From Pelagibius sp041565695 (GTDB lineage Bacteria; Pseudomonadota; Alphaproteobacteria; Kiloniellales; Kiloniellaceae), in assembly GCA_041565695.1 (NCBI GenBank), contig JBFGUI010000083.1, positions 1 to 14,742 of the forward strand: a DNA stretch of 14,742 nt. Reading direction: 5' to 3'. Under the pieces are notes generated by a model, which worked only from the letters and a program-made list of their open reading frames with translations, was not told where the DNA came from and ran no database searches. The position numbers and the translations under genes were made by a program. Shown here in pieces: positions 1 to 6,219 of this stretch. Each line of letters opens with the position of its first letter. Position 1 is the first letter of the stretch.

Positions 1-600
1 GAAGAGGCGCGCAGCCTGATCCCGGTTTTACTGCGCGAAATCGCGGCCTTCCGGTCATCGGTCATGAGGGCGCAGTTTCGCGACTACCTGCTGCGTCAGG
101 CGGAAGAAAGCGACATTGTCTGGGCTATCTATCTCTCGCATGTCTGCCACGACGAGATGCCTTTCATCTCCAAATCGCGGATCACCGCAGCAGCAAAGGC
201 GGCCGGCTCGCTGGCCTATCTGGTCACCGACGCCTGGCCCAGCTACCTCTGTGAATTCTGGCCCGTGGGAGAAATAGACCCCATCGAGAATACACCTGTC
301 GAAAGCGCGATACCCGCCCTGCTGCTGGCCGGCCGCTACGACCCCATAACGCCCTACCCGCTGGCGCTCGCGGCCGCCCGACATCTGCCGAACGGCTACG
401 CCTACGAACTGGCCGATGCCGGCCACGGCGTTCTCGTCCAAAGCGACTGCGCCCGGCGCCTGACGGACGCTTTTTTGAGGTCTCTCGAGCGGCCGCCGGA
501 GGATACCTGCGGCCCGCAGGCGCTGACCGCCCGGTTTTACCGCCAACCCCTGGAAAACCGGGGCCAAATTGGGCCGGAAACGGGCTCAGAATCGCGTTGA
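1..600 (+). CDS. Alpha/beta hydrolase, C-terminal part (TAP-like C-terminal domain), 5' truncated by window
   Basis: The reading frame is open from base 1, so the gene starts outside the window and 199 codons are visible. The visible part matches the C-terminal region of alpha/beta hydrolases with a TAP-like domain. It has a hydrophobic strand ending in LLLAGRYDPITP, whose Asp (codon at 340-342) fits the acid of the catalytic triad. It then has a helix with AARHLP, and DAGHGVL, whose His (codon at 424-426) fits the catalytic base. Several Cys residues (for example in LCEFWPVG and SDCARR) are also typical of the TAP-type family. The nucleophile Ser would lie upstream of the window. Substrate cannot be told; peptidase-like or esterase activity are both possible. 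The stop codon overlaps the -35 box of the rplU promoter. I am confident of the fold and unsure of the function. Confidence 0.8.
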   Translation, partial: EEARSLIPVLLREIAAFRSSVMRAQFRDYLLRQAEESDIVWAIYLSHVCHDEMPFISKSRITAAAKAAGSLAYLVTDAWPSYLCEFWPVGEIDPIENTPVESAIPALLLAGRYDPITPYPLALAAARHLPNGYAYELADAGHGVLVQSDCARRLTDAFLRSLERPPEDTCGPQALTARFYRQPLENRGQIGPETGSESR

Positions 601-624
601 CAGGGCGGGCCTGGGGGCTATAGT
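597..624 (+). promoter_or_regulatory. Sigma-70-type promoter of rplU-rpmA
   Basis: A perfect -35 hexamer TTGACA (597-602) is followed after 16 bases by TATAGT (619-624), one mismatch from the -10 consensus. Transcription would start near 630, giving a leader of about 105-110 bases before the rplU ATG at 739. The -35 box includes the TGA stop (598-600) of the upstream hydrolase gene. Strong promoters are expected for ribosomal protein operons. The call rests on sequence match only. Confidence 0.8.
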
Positions 625-636
625 GCGCGCCCATCA

Positions 637-659
637 ACCGCGGCTCACCGGGCCGCGGT
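637..659 (+). promoter_or_regulatory. Hairpin in the rplU 5' leader (candidate r-protein leader element)
   Basis: ACCGCGGC (637-644) and GCCGCGGT (652-659) form a perfect 8-bp stem with a 7-base loop, starting a few bases after the predicted transcription start. No U-tract follows, so it is not an intrinsic terminator. Ribosomal protein operons are often autoregulated through leader structures, and this is a plausible place for one, but binding of L21 or L27 is inference. Confidence 0.45.
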
Positions 660-738
660 GCTTCATGTTGGGCCTTCCCGGCAGCGGCAATCGCGCCAGA
701 AAGTCTTTTAAAAGCCGAAAGTTAGGCGAGTCCGCAAA

Positions 739-1317
739 ATGTTCGCAGTAATCAAGACCGGCGGCAAGCAGTACAAAGTCGCCAAAGACGATGTGATCGT
801 CGTCGAGAAACTGGCCGGCGATGCCGGCGAGGTCGTGGCCTTCGAGTCCGTGCTGATGGTCGGCGAGGGCGCCGAGGCCAAGGCCGGCAGCCCCTTCGTC
901 GAGGGCGTCTGCGTGGCCGGCGAGGTCATCGAGCAGACCCGCGGCGACAAGGTGCTGGTGTTCAAGAAGAAGCGGCGCCAGAACTACCGCCGGACCAGGG
1001 GTCATCGCCAGGACCTGACGGTGGTCAAGATCACCGACATCCTGACCGACGGCAAGAAGCCGGCCGCCAAGCCGAAGAAGGCCGCCCAGGAAAGCAAGGG
1101 GCCGAAGCAGGAAGAGGGCGAGGCGGAAGCCAAGACCTCCGCCAAGAAGGCGCCGGCCAAGAAGGCCGCGACCAAGAAGGCTGCCGCCAAGAAGCCGGCC
1201 GCCGCGAAAAAGGCGCCTGCAAAGAAGGCCGCCGCCAAGAAGACCGCTGCCAAGAAAAAGGCAACCGGTTCCAAGACTGGGGCCAAGAAGGCCTCGGCCA
1301 AGAAGAAGGAAGACTAA
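739..1317 (+). CDS. rplU: 50S ribosomal protein L21 with long Lys/Ala-rich C-terminal tail
   Basis: L21 is a 23S rRNA-binding protein of the large ribosomal subunit. Residues 1-103 match the usual full length of the family: FAVIKTGGKQYKV at the N-terminus and the signature KKKRRQNYRRTRGHRQ at 76-91, ending in VKITDIL. Residues about 105-192 are an added low-complexity tail of KKA, AKK and PAKK repeats that resembles the tail of histone H1. Such tails occur on L21 in some alphaproteobacteria. They are absent from the roughly 103-residue E. coli protein. The start ATG gives the canonical N-terminus and has only a weak ribosome binding site (AGGCGAG at 724-730). It is the first gene of the operon, three bases before rpmA. 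Confidence 0.97.
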   Translation: MFAVIKTGGKQYKVAKDDVIVVEKLAGDAGEVVAFESVLMVGEGAEAKAGSPFVEGVCVAGEVIEQTRGDKVLVFKKKRRQNYRRTRGHRQDLTVVKITDILTDGKKPAAKPKKAAQESKGPKQEEGEAEAKTSAKKAPAKKAATKKAAAKKPAAAKKAPAKKAAAKKTAAKKKATGSKTGAKKASAKKKED

Positions 1318-1320
1318 GCC

Positions 1321-1602
1321 ATGGCACACAAAAAGGCTGGCGGCAGCTCACGCAACGGCCGCGATTCCGCCGGACGCCGTCTCGGCGTCAAGAAGTTCGG
1401 CGGCGAGGTCGTGGTGGCCGGCAACATCCTGGTGCGCCAGCGCGGCACCAAGTTCCATCCGGGCCGCAATGTCGGCCTCGGCAAGGACCACACCATCTTC
1501 GCCAAGATCGAGGGCGCGGTCTCCTTCGAGACCAAGCGCGGCGGCCGGACCTACGTGTCCGTCGACGCCGTCGAGCAGCCGTCGCCGAGCGCCGCTGAAT
1601 AA
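1321..1602 (+). CDS. rpmA: 50S ribosomal protein L27
   Basis: L27 lies at the peptidyl transferase centre of the large subunit, and its N-terminus contacts tRNA. The 93-residue protein begins MAHKKAGGSSRNGRDS and continues with RLGVKKFGGE and the signature VRQRGTKFHPG, all hallmarks of L27. Length is normal for the family, with a short extra Ser/Pro/Ala C-terminus. Met is followed directly by the mature AHKKAGG sequence, so no Firmicute-type cleaved N-terminal extension is present. The start is three bases after the rplU stop. Its ribosome binding site AAGGA (1306-1310) lies in the last codons of rplU. The operon ends just downstream at two hairpins. Confidence 0.98.
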   Translation: MAHKKAGGSSRNGRDSAGRRLGVKKFGGEVVVAGNILVRQRGTKFHPGRNVGLGKDHTIFAKIEGAVSFETKRGGRTYVSVDAVEQPSPSAAE

Positions 1603-1605
1603 ACG

Positions 1606-1623
1606 CCGGTGGGGCCCCACCGG
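1606..1623 (+). repeat. Perfect 18-bp palindrome after rpmA
   Basis: CCGGTGGGGCCCCACCGG is a perfect inverted repeat with no spacer, three bases after the rpmA stop codon. As RNA it would fold into a very stable hairpin, though without a U-tract. It could protect the rplU-rpmA transcript 3' end, act as a first pause element ahead of the terminator at 1656-1682, or be a protein-binding site. Confidence 0.5.
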
Positions 1624-1655
1624 GGCACCCATCTGCTGACAGCCGAGTTGAAGGA

Positions 1656-1682
1656 GGGAGATGGGTCGCCATCTCCCTTTTT
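1656..1682 (+). terminator. Rho-independent terminator of rplU-rpmA
   Basis: GGGAGATGG (1656-1664) pairs perfectly with CCATCTCCC (1669-1677) across a 4-base loop, and TTTTT (1678-1682) follows at once. This is a textbook intrinsic terminator. It separates the ribosomal protein operon from the GNAT-obgE-proB-proA genes, which then need their own promoter or read-through. Confidence 0.9.
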
Positions 1683-1698
1683 CTATGTCTTCTATGTC
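1681..1698 (+). repeat. Tandem 9-bp direct repeat
   Basis: TTCTATGTC occurs twice head-to-tail (1681-1689 and 1690-1698), directly after the terminator stem and overlapping its U-tract. It may be a slippage duplication. No function is evident. Confidence 0.5.
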
Positions 1699-1730
1699 CT
1701 TCCCGGGGCTCGGCAGAGAGCAGTTGAGCG

Positions 1731-2300
1731 ATGACTGTCACACTGGAAACCGAACGCCTGATCCTGCGGCCCTTTGCGGCCGCGGACGCCGCGGCTGTCG
1801 AGCGCCACGTCGCCCTCTGGGAGGTCGCGCGCATGACCACGCGCATCCCCCACCCCTACCCCGCCGGGGCCGCGGCCGACTGGATCGCGGGCCACCAGGC
1901 GGCGCACGACGACGCCAGCGAGTACACTTTCTGCATCGCCCTCAAGGACCAGCCGGACCTGCCGGTCGGCGCCGCCGGCCTGCGCCGGGTCGAGCGCGGC
2001 GATTACGAGCTCGGCTACTGGCTGGCCCCCGCCGTCTGGGGCCGCGGGCTCGCCACCGAGGCGGCCAGGGCCCTGGTGGTCTACGGCTTCGAGAAGCTCG
2101 GCACCGAGGCCCTGCAGTCCGGCCACTTCGTCGAGAACCCCGCCTCCGGCCGGGTCCTGGAGAAGGCCGGCTTCGCCGCCAACGGCATCGCCCGACATTG
2201 GAGCGCGGCGCGCCAGGACTTCGTCGACTGCAACCGCTACCTGCTGACGCGGGAAACCTGGGCGAAGGCGCGCCGGCACGCAGAGGAGGGCGCGGCGTGA
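1731..2300 (+). CDS. GNAT family N-acetyltransferase (RimJ/RimL-like)
   Basis: This 189-residue protein has the layout of the RimJ/RimL branch of the GNAT superfamily, which transfers acetyl from acetyl-CoA to amines or protein N-termini. It opens with LETERLILRPF. Motif A follows as YWLAPAVWGRGLATEA (about 96-111), whose WGRGLATEA loop binds the acetyl-CoA pyrophosphate. Then comes the motif B region ENPASGRVLEKAGF (about 135-148). The substrate is unknown. A GNAT gene between rpmA and obgE recurs in alphaproteobacteria, and here it overlaps the obgE start by four bases. That suggests co-expression and perhaps a ribosomal or assembly-factor target, which is inference. The ATG start gives the standard N-terminus; the ribosome binding site is weak (AGAGAG at 1715-1720). 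Confidence 0.88.
   Translation: MTVTLETERLILRPFAAADAAAVERHVALWEVARMTTRIPHPYPAGAAADWIAGHQAAHDDASEYTFCIALKDQPDLPVGAAGLRRVERGDYELGYWLAPAVWGRGLATEAARALVVYGFEKLGTEALQSGHFVENPASGRVLEKAGFAANGIARHWSAARQDFVDCNRYLLTRETWAKARRHAEEGAA
2284..2290 (+). promoter_or_regulatory. Ribosome binding site fixing the GTG start of obgE
   Basis: AGGAGGG lies six bases before GTG (2297-2299), inside the last codons of the GNAT gene. It is the strongest Shine-Dalgarno match in this stretch. It decides the start of obgE even though the frame stays open far upstream. Confidence 0.8.
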
Positions 2301-3334
2301 AGTTCCTCGACGAGGCCAAGGTCTTCCTGAAGAGCGGCGACGGCGGCAACGGCTGCATGTCGTTCCGCCGCGAGAAGTACGTCGAGTTCGGCGGCCCCGA
2401 CGGCGGCGACGGCGGACGCGGCGCCGACATCGTGTTCGAGGCGGTGGACAGCCTCAACACCCTGATCGACTTCCGCTACCGCCAGCACTTCAAGGCGCCG
2501 CGCGGCGAGGGCGGCAAGGGCAGGAACATGACCGGCGCCGCCGGCAGGGAACTGGTCATCAAGGTGCCGGTCGGCACCCAGGTGCTGAGCGAGGACAAGT
2601 CGGAGGTGCTGGCCGACCTGACCGAGGTGGGCCAGCGCATCGTGTTCCTGAAGGGCGGCGACGGCGGCTTCGGCAACGCCCGCTTCAAGTCCGCCACCAA
2701 CCAGGCGCCGCGCCGCGCCGACCCCGGCTGGCCGGGTGAGGAGATGTGGGTCTGGCTGCGCCTCAAGCTGATCGCCGACGCCGGCCTGGTCGGCCTGCCC
2801 AACGCCGGCAAGTCCACCTTCCTCTCCGCCGTGTCGCGCGCCAAGCCGAAGATCGGCGACTATCCCTTCACCACCCTCCACCCCAACCTGGGCGTGGTGC
2901 GCCGCGGCGAGGCCGAGTTCATCGTTGCCGACATCCCCGGCCTCATCGAGGGCGCCCACGAAGGCAGCGGCCTGGGCGACCGCTTCCTCGGCCACATCGA
3001 GCGCTGCGGCGTGCTGCTGCACCTGATCGACGGCACCCAGGACGACGTGGCCGGCGCCTACCGCACCGTCCGCAACGAGCTGGCGGCCTACGGCGGCGGC
3101 CTCGAGAGCAAGACCGAGGTCGTCGGCCTCAACAAGATCGACGCGCTCGACGAGGCGGCACGCAGGGAAAAGCAGGCCGCCCTGGAAGAAGCTTCCGGCG
3201 CCGAGGTGCTCCTCGTTTCCGGCGTCTCCGGCGAGGGGGTCGAGGCGGTGCTGACCCGTCTGCTCAGCCATATCGAGGCCGAGCGGCGGCGCAGCGCCGA
3301 AGCGGAGCCCGCGGACGAGGGCTTCCGGCCATGA
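2297..3334 (+). CDS. obgE: GTPase ObgE/CgtA
   Basis: ObgE is an essential GTPase that acts in late 50S subunit assembly and stress signalling. The 345-residue protein has the glycine-rich Obg domain at 1-158 (KFLDEAKVFLKSGDGGNG, FGGPDGGDGGRGAD, FLKGGDGGFGNARF). The G domain follows: G1 GLPNAGKST at 166-174, switch I IGDYPFTTL at 186-194, G3 DIPG at 212-215, G4 NKID at 279-282 and G5 SGVSGEG near 308-314. It lacks the long acidic C-terminal extension of E. coli and ends with a short charged tail. The start is GTG, because MKFLDEAKV is the canonical N-terminus and a strong ribosome binding site precedes it. The start overlaps the GNAT stop (GTGA) and the stop overlaps the proB start (ATGA), so all three are probably translationally coupled. 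Confidence 0.97.
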   Translation: MKFLDEAKVFLKSGDGGNGCMSFRREKYVEFGGPDGGDGGRGADIVFEAVDSLNTLIDFRYRQHFKAPRGEGGKGRNMTGAAGRELVIKVPVGTQVLSEDKSEVLADLTEVGQRIVFLKGGDGGFGNARFKSATNQAPRRADPGWPGEEMWVWLRLKLIADAGLVGLPNAGKSTFLSAVSRAKPKIGDYPFTTLHPNLGVVRRGEAEFIVADIPGLIEGAHEGSGLGDRFLGHIERCGVLLHLIDGTQDDVAGAYRTVRNELAAYGGGLESKTEVVGLNKIDALDEAARREKQAALEEASGAEVLLVSGVSGEGVEAVLTRLLSHIEAERRRSAEAEPADEGFRP

Positions 3335-4467
3335 GCGAAGCCCCTGCCTCGGCGCCGCACGCCAGCCTTGCCGACGCGCGCCGCCTGGTGGTCAAGATCG
3401 GCTCGGCCCTGCTGGTCGACGACGACGGCCGCATCCGGCGCCAGTGGCTCGACGCCCTGACCGACGACGTGGCGGCGCTGATGCAGCGCGGCACCGAGGT
3501 GCTGCTGGTCTCCTCCGGCGCCATCGCCGTCGGCCGGCGCCACCTCGGCCTGACCCAGAAGGCCCTGCGCCTGGAGGAAAAGCAGGCGGCGGCCGCCACC
3601 GGGCAGATCCGTCTCGCCCACGCCTATCAGGAATCCCTCGCCCGCCACGACATCACCGTGGCGCAGATCCTGCTGACCCTGGAAGACACCGAGGAGCGGC
3701 GCCGCCACCTGAACGCCCGCTCGACCCTCAACACCCTGCTGCGCCTCGGCACCCTGCCGGTCATCAACGAGAATGACACCGTCGCCACCACCGAGATCCG
3801 CGTCGGCGACAACGACCGCCTCGGCGCCCGCGTTGCCGCCATGCTGGGCTGCGACACCCTGGTGCTGCTGTCGGACATCGACGGCCTCTACACCGCCGAC
3901 CCGCGCCAGAACCCGGCCGCCGACTTCGTCCCCGAGGTCGCCGAGATCACGCCGGAAGTCGAGGCCATGGCCGGCGTCGCGCCGGCCGGCTATTCGTCCG
4001 GCGGCATGGTGACCAAGCTGGTGGCCGCCAAGATCGCCACCGGTGCCGGCTGCCGCATGGCCATCGCCGACGGGCGCCGCCTCAACCCCCTGAAGGCCAT
4101 CGAGGACGGCGCGCGTTGCACCTGGTTCCTCGCCTCGGTCGAGCCGCGCACGGCGCGCAAGCGCTGGATCGCCGGCAGCCTCAAGCCCACCGGCAGGCTG
4201 GTCGTCGACGCCGGGGCGCTGAAGGCGCTGAAGAGCGGCAAGTCGCTGCTGCCGGCCGGGGTGACCGCCGTCGAGGGGCGCTTCGAGCGCGGCGACGCGG
4301 TGCTGGTCTGCGACCCCTCGGGGCAGGAGGTGGCGCGCGGTCTTGCCGCCTATTCGGCGGCCGATGCGCGCCTCATCATGGGCCACAAGAGCCGTGAAAT
4401 CGAAGCCATTCTCGGCTACCGTGGCCGGGAAGAGCTGATTCACCGGGACGACCTGGTGGTCGCCTAA
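3331..4467 (+). CDS. proB: Glutamate 5-kinase
   Basis: ProB phosphorylates glutamate to gamma-glutamyl phosphate, the first step of proline synthesis, and is normally feedback-inhibited by proline. The 378-residue protein has an amino acid kinase domain: VVKIGSALL (about 20-28), LVSSGAIAVGRRHLGL (59-74), INENDTVAT (145-153), GDNDRLGARVA (159-169), LLSDIDGLYTADPR (179-192) and SSGGMVTKL (222-230). A C-terminal PUA domain spans about 287-370 (VEGRFERGDAVLV). This is the usual two-domain form and length. It starts at ATG overlapping the obgE stop and is followed 14 bases later by proA, the next enzyme in the pathway. An Ala-rich leader of about 17 residues precedes the kinase core. Confidence 0.97.
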   Translation: MSEAPASAPHASLADARRLVVKIGSALLVDDDGRIRRQWLDALTDDVAALMQRGTEVLLVSSGAIAVGRRHLGLTQKALRLEEKQAAAATGQIRLAHAYQESLARHDITVAQILLTLEDTEERRRHLNARSTLNTLLRLGTLPVINENDTVATTEIRVGDNDRLGARVAAMLGCDTLVLLSDIDGLYTADPRQNPAADFVPEVAEITPEVEAMAGVAPAGYSSGGMVTKLVAAKIATGAGCRMAIADGRRLNPLKAIEDGARCTWFLASVEPRTARKRWIAGSLKPTGRLVVDAGALKALKSGKSLLPAGVTAVEGRFERGDAVLVCDPSGQEVARGLAAYSAADARLIMGHKSREIEAILGYRGREELIHRDDLVVA

Positions 4468-4481
4468 GGGAGACCTCACCC

Positions 4482-5765
4482 ATGCCTGCCGAAGCGGCCC
4501 TCAAGCAGCAAGACCTGCAAACCGCGATGACGGACCTCGGACGCGCCGCGCGCGAGGCGGCCGCCACCCTGGCGCTGGCCGATCCGGCGGTGAAGAGCCG
4601 GGCACTCATGGCCGCTGCCGCGGCGATCCGCGAGTCGGCCGACTGCATTGCCGCCGCCAACGCCAGAGACATGGCGGCGGCGCGCAGCAAAGGCCTGACC
4701 CCGGCCCTGCTCGACCGCCTGGAGCTGACGCCCGAGCGCATCGAGGCCATGGCCCGGGGCGTTGAGGAGGTCGCCGAGCTGCCCGATCCGGTGGGCCGGG
4801 TGCTGGCCGAGTGGGACCGCCCCAACGGCCTGAAGATCGCCCGCGTCGCCGTGCCCCTCGGCGTCATCGGCATCATCTACGAGAGCCGGCCCAACGTGAC
4901 CGCCGACGCCGGCGCGCTCTGCCTCAAGTCGGGCAACGCCGCCATCCTGCGCGGCGGCTCGGAATCCTTCCACTCCTCCGGCGCCATCCTCGACTGCCTG
5001 CAGGCGGGCCTGAAACAGGCGGGCCTGCCGGAGGCCGCGATACAGCGCATCCCCACCACCGACCGCGCCGCCGTCGGCATCCTGCTGACCATGACCGACT
5101 ATGTGGACGTCATCGTGCCGCGCGGCGGGCGCGGCCTGATCGAGCGGGTGCAGCGGGAGAGCCGCATCCCGGTGTTCAGCCACCTGGACGGCATGGTGCA
5201 TACCTACGTGCACGCTGCCGCCGATGCGGACATGGCGCGCCGGGTGGTGGTCAATGCCAAGATGCGGCGCACCGGCATCTGCGGCGCGACCGAGACCCTG
5301 CTGGTCGACCGCGCCGTCGCCGAGCGCCAGCTGCCGGGCCTGCTCAAGGCGCTGGTCGAGGCCGGCTGCGACATCCGCGGCGACGAGACGGTGCGGCGGA
5401 TTCTGCCGGAAGCCACCCCCGCCACGCCGGAGGACTGGGACACCGAGTACCTGGCGCCGATCATCGCCGTGAAGGTGGTCGACGGCCTCGACGAGGCCAT
5501 TAACCATATCAACCGCCACGGCTCGCACCACACCGAGGCGATCATCACCGAGGACGGCGCCGCCGCCGAGCGTTTCATGAACGCGGTGGATGCCGGAATT
5601 GTGATGCACAACACCTCGACCCAGTTCGCCGATGGCGGCGAGTTCGGTATGGGCGCCGAGATCGGCATCTCCACCGGCAAGATGCATGCCCGCGGCCCGG
5701 TCGGGGCGGAGCAGCTGACCAGTTACAAGTATAAGGTGCGCGGCCAGGGCCAGACCCGGCCCTGA
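4482..5765 (+). CDS. proA: Glutamate-5-semialdehyde dehydrogenase (gamma-glutamyl phosphate reductase)
   Basis: ProA reduces gamma-glutamyl phosphate with NADPH to glutamate-5-semialdehyde, taking the labile product of ProB. The 427-residue protein has normal family length. It shows the aldehyde-dehydrogenase-type fold motifs IIYESRPNVTADAGALCLK (about 131-149) and GNAAILRGGSE (151-161). The catalytic Cys is residue 267 in RRTGICGATETLL. Near the C-terminus are QFADGGEFGMGAEIGIST and KMHARGPVG. The start ATG has GGGAG (4468-4472) nine bases upstream. It shares an operon with proB. In the usual alphaproteobacterial order nadD would follow next; here a spacer and a peptide importer intervene. 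Confidence 0.97.
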   Translation: MPAEAALKQQDLQTAMTDLGRAAREAAATLALADPAVKSRALMAAAAAIRESADCIAAANARDMAAARSKGLTPALLDRLELTPERIEAMARGVEEVAELPDPVGRVLAEWDRPNGLKIARVAVPLGVIGIIYESRPNVTADAGALCLKSGNAAILRGGSESFHSSGAILDCLQAGLKQAGLPEAAIQRIPTTDRAAVGILLTMTDYVDVIVPRGGRGLIERVQRESRIPVFSHLDGMVHTYVHAAADADMARRVVVNAKMRRTGICGATETLLVDRAVAERQLPGLLKALVEAGCDIRGDETVRRILPEATPATPEDWDTEYLAPIIAVKVVDGLDEAINHINRHGSHHTEAIITEDGAAAERFMNAVDAGIVMHNTSTQFADGGEFGMGAEIGISTGKMHARGPVGAEQLTSYKYKVRGQGQTRP

Positions 5766-5818
5766 GCACCGCGGACCCGTCTGAGGGCTGCAGGGCCTGG
5801 GGGAAGACAGGTCAAGCC

Positions 5819-5837
5819 GCCAGACTTGGCTGTTTTT
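5819..5837 (+). terminator. Weak candidate terminator after proA
   Basis: GCCA (5819-5822) and TGGC (5827-5830) form a 4-bp stem with a 4-base loop, followed after two bases by TTTTT (5833-5837). The stem is short, so this may be only a pause site or chance. The position, about 50 bases after the proA stop, is right for the end of the proline genes' transcript. Confidence 0.3.
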
Positions 5838-6149
5838 CTCACCAGAGCAATCAAGAAGAGCGCGAGAAAAGCGTCACCCGCATTGGAACCCGATGCTCAA
5901 GCCGCAAAGGTGACAAGGAGGCAACAACAAGCGACGGACAAGCAGAGAACATGGGGCTGACCATGGATAGGGATCTCTGACCAATCAACAAATCAATGAT
6001 CGTCGCGCCGGCTAACCCGGCCGGCGTCACGGCCTCGGCAGCCTTTTTCGGGCCGTCGATCACCGAAGTTCTGAGACCTCGGCGGAATACATCATCGACG
6101 GTTTGGCCGAAACCTCTTCCAGCCTCAGCCCAAGTGAAACCAAGCAGCG

Positions 6150-6179
6150 CTGGACCTTCCGTCCAGATGCTGACAGCAT
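6150..6179 (+). promoter_or_regulatory. Two adjacent inverted repeats upstream of the binding-protein gene
   Basis: CTGGAC (6150-6155) and GTCCAG (6161-6166) flank a 5-base centre. Directly next to them ATGCT (6167-6171) and AGCAT (6175-6179) flank a 3-base centre. Together they end about 28 bases before the ribosome binding site of the importer's first gene. They could be a tandem operator or leader hairpins. No matching regulator gene is in the window, so this is a candidate only. Confidence 0.35.
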
Positions 6180-6207
6180 GACAAAAAGCAAAAATGTTAC
6201 CACAGCA

Positions 6208-6212
6208 GGGAG
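6208..6212 (+). promoter_or_regulatory. Ribosome binding site fixing the binding-protein start
   Basis: GGGAG lies seven bases before ATG at 6220. It supports that start over the in-frame ATGs at 6103 and 6178, which would add residues in front of the signal peptide. Confidence 0.8.
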
Positions 6213-6219
6213 ACAACAA

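Larger units (their letters stand above)
5766..6219 (+). other. 454-base spacer without a recognisable gene, AT-richer than its flanks
   Basis: No reading frame here gives a protein I recognise, and the short open frames (for example 5996-6181 on +) lack a ribosome binding site. Composition falls sharply: 5941-6000 is about 45% GC by hand count, against about 73% in a proA block at 5101-5160. The spacer marks the left edge of the peptide importer. It presumably holds its promoter, which I could not pin to clear -35/-10 boxes. A weak hairpin lies at its start and two inverted repeats lie at its end. Confidence 0.7.

Noticed and set aside
569..751. 60-codon + strand frame overlapping the rplU start, possible leader peptide
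   Set aside because: It begins upstream of the predicted rplU promoter, so the rplU mRNA would not carry its start, and it has no recognisable composition.
1136..1310. Repeated AAGAAGGC-type units considered as a DNA repeat array
   Set aside because: They are coding repeats for Lys/Ala in the L21 tail, in frame and imperfect; not a CRISPR or separate repeat element.
1661..3334. 557-codon version of obgE starting upstream of the GNAT gene
   Set aside because: The first 212 residues are low-complexity Arg/Gly/Pro translation of the GNAT gene in another frame. The canonical ObgE N-terminus and a strong ribosome binding site fix the start at GTG 2297.
5996..6181. 61-codon + strand frame in the spacer
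   Set aside because: No ribosome binding site, no recognised motif, and it ends inside the inverted repeat region.
6179..6206. TGACA-like and AT-rich sequence considered as importer promoter
   Set aside because: The spacing to any -10-like hexamer is wrong and it would put the transcription start on top of the ribosome binding site.
6103..6219. Upstream in-frame extension of the binding protein
   Set aside because: It would bury the signal peptide. The GGGAG at 6208-6212 and MKSKTAFLAAVLL support the start at 6220.
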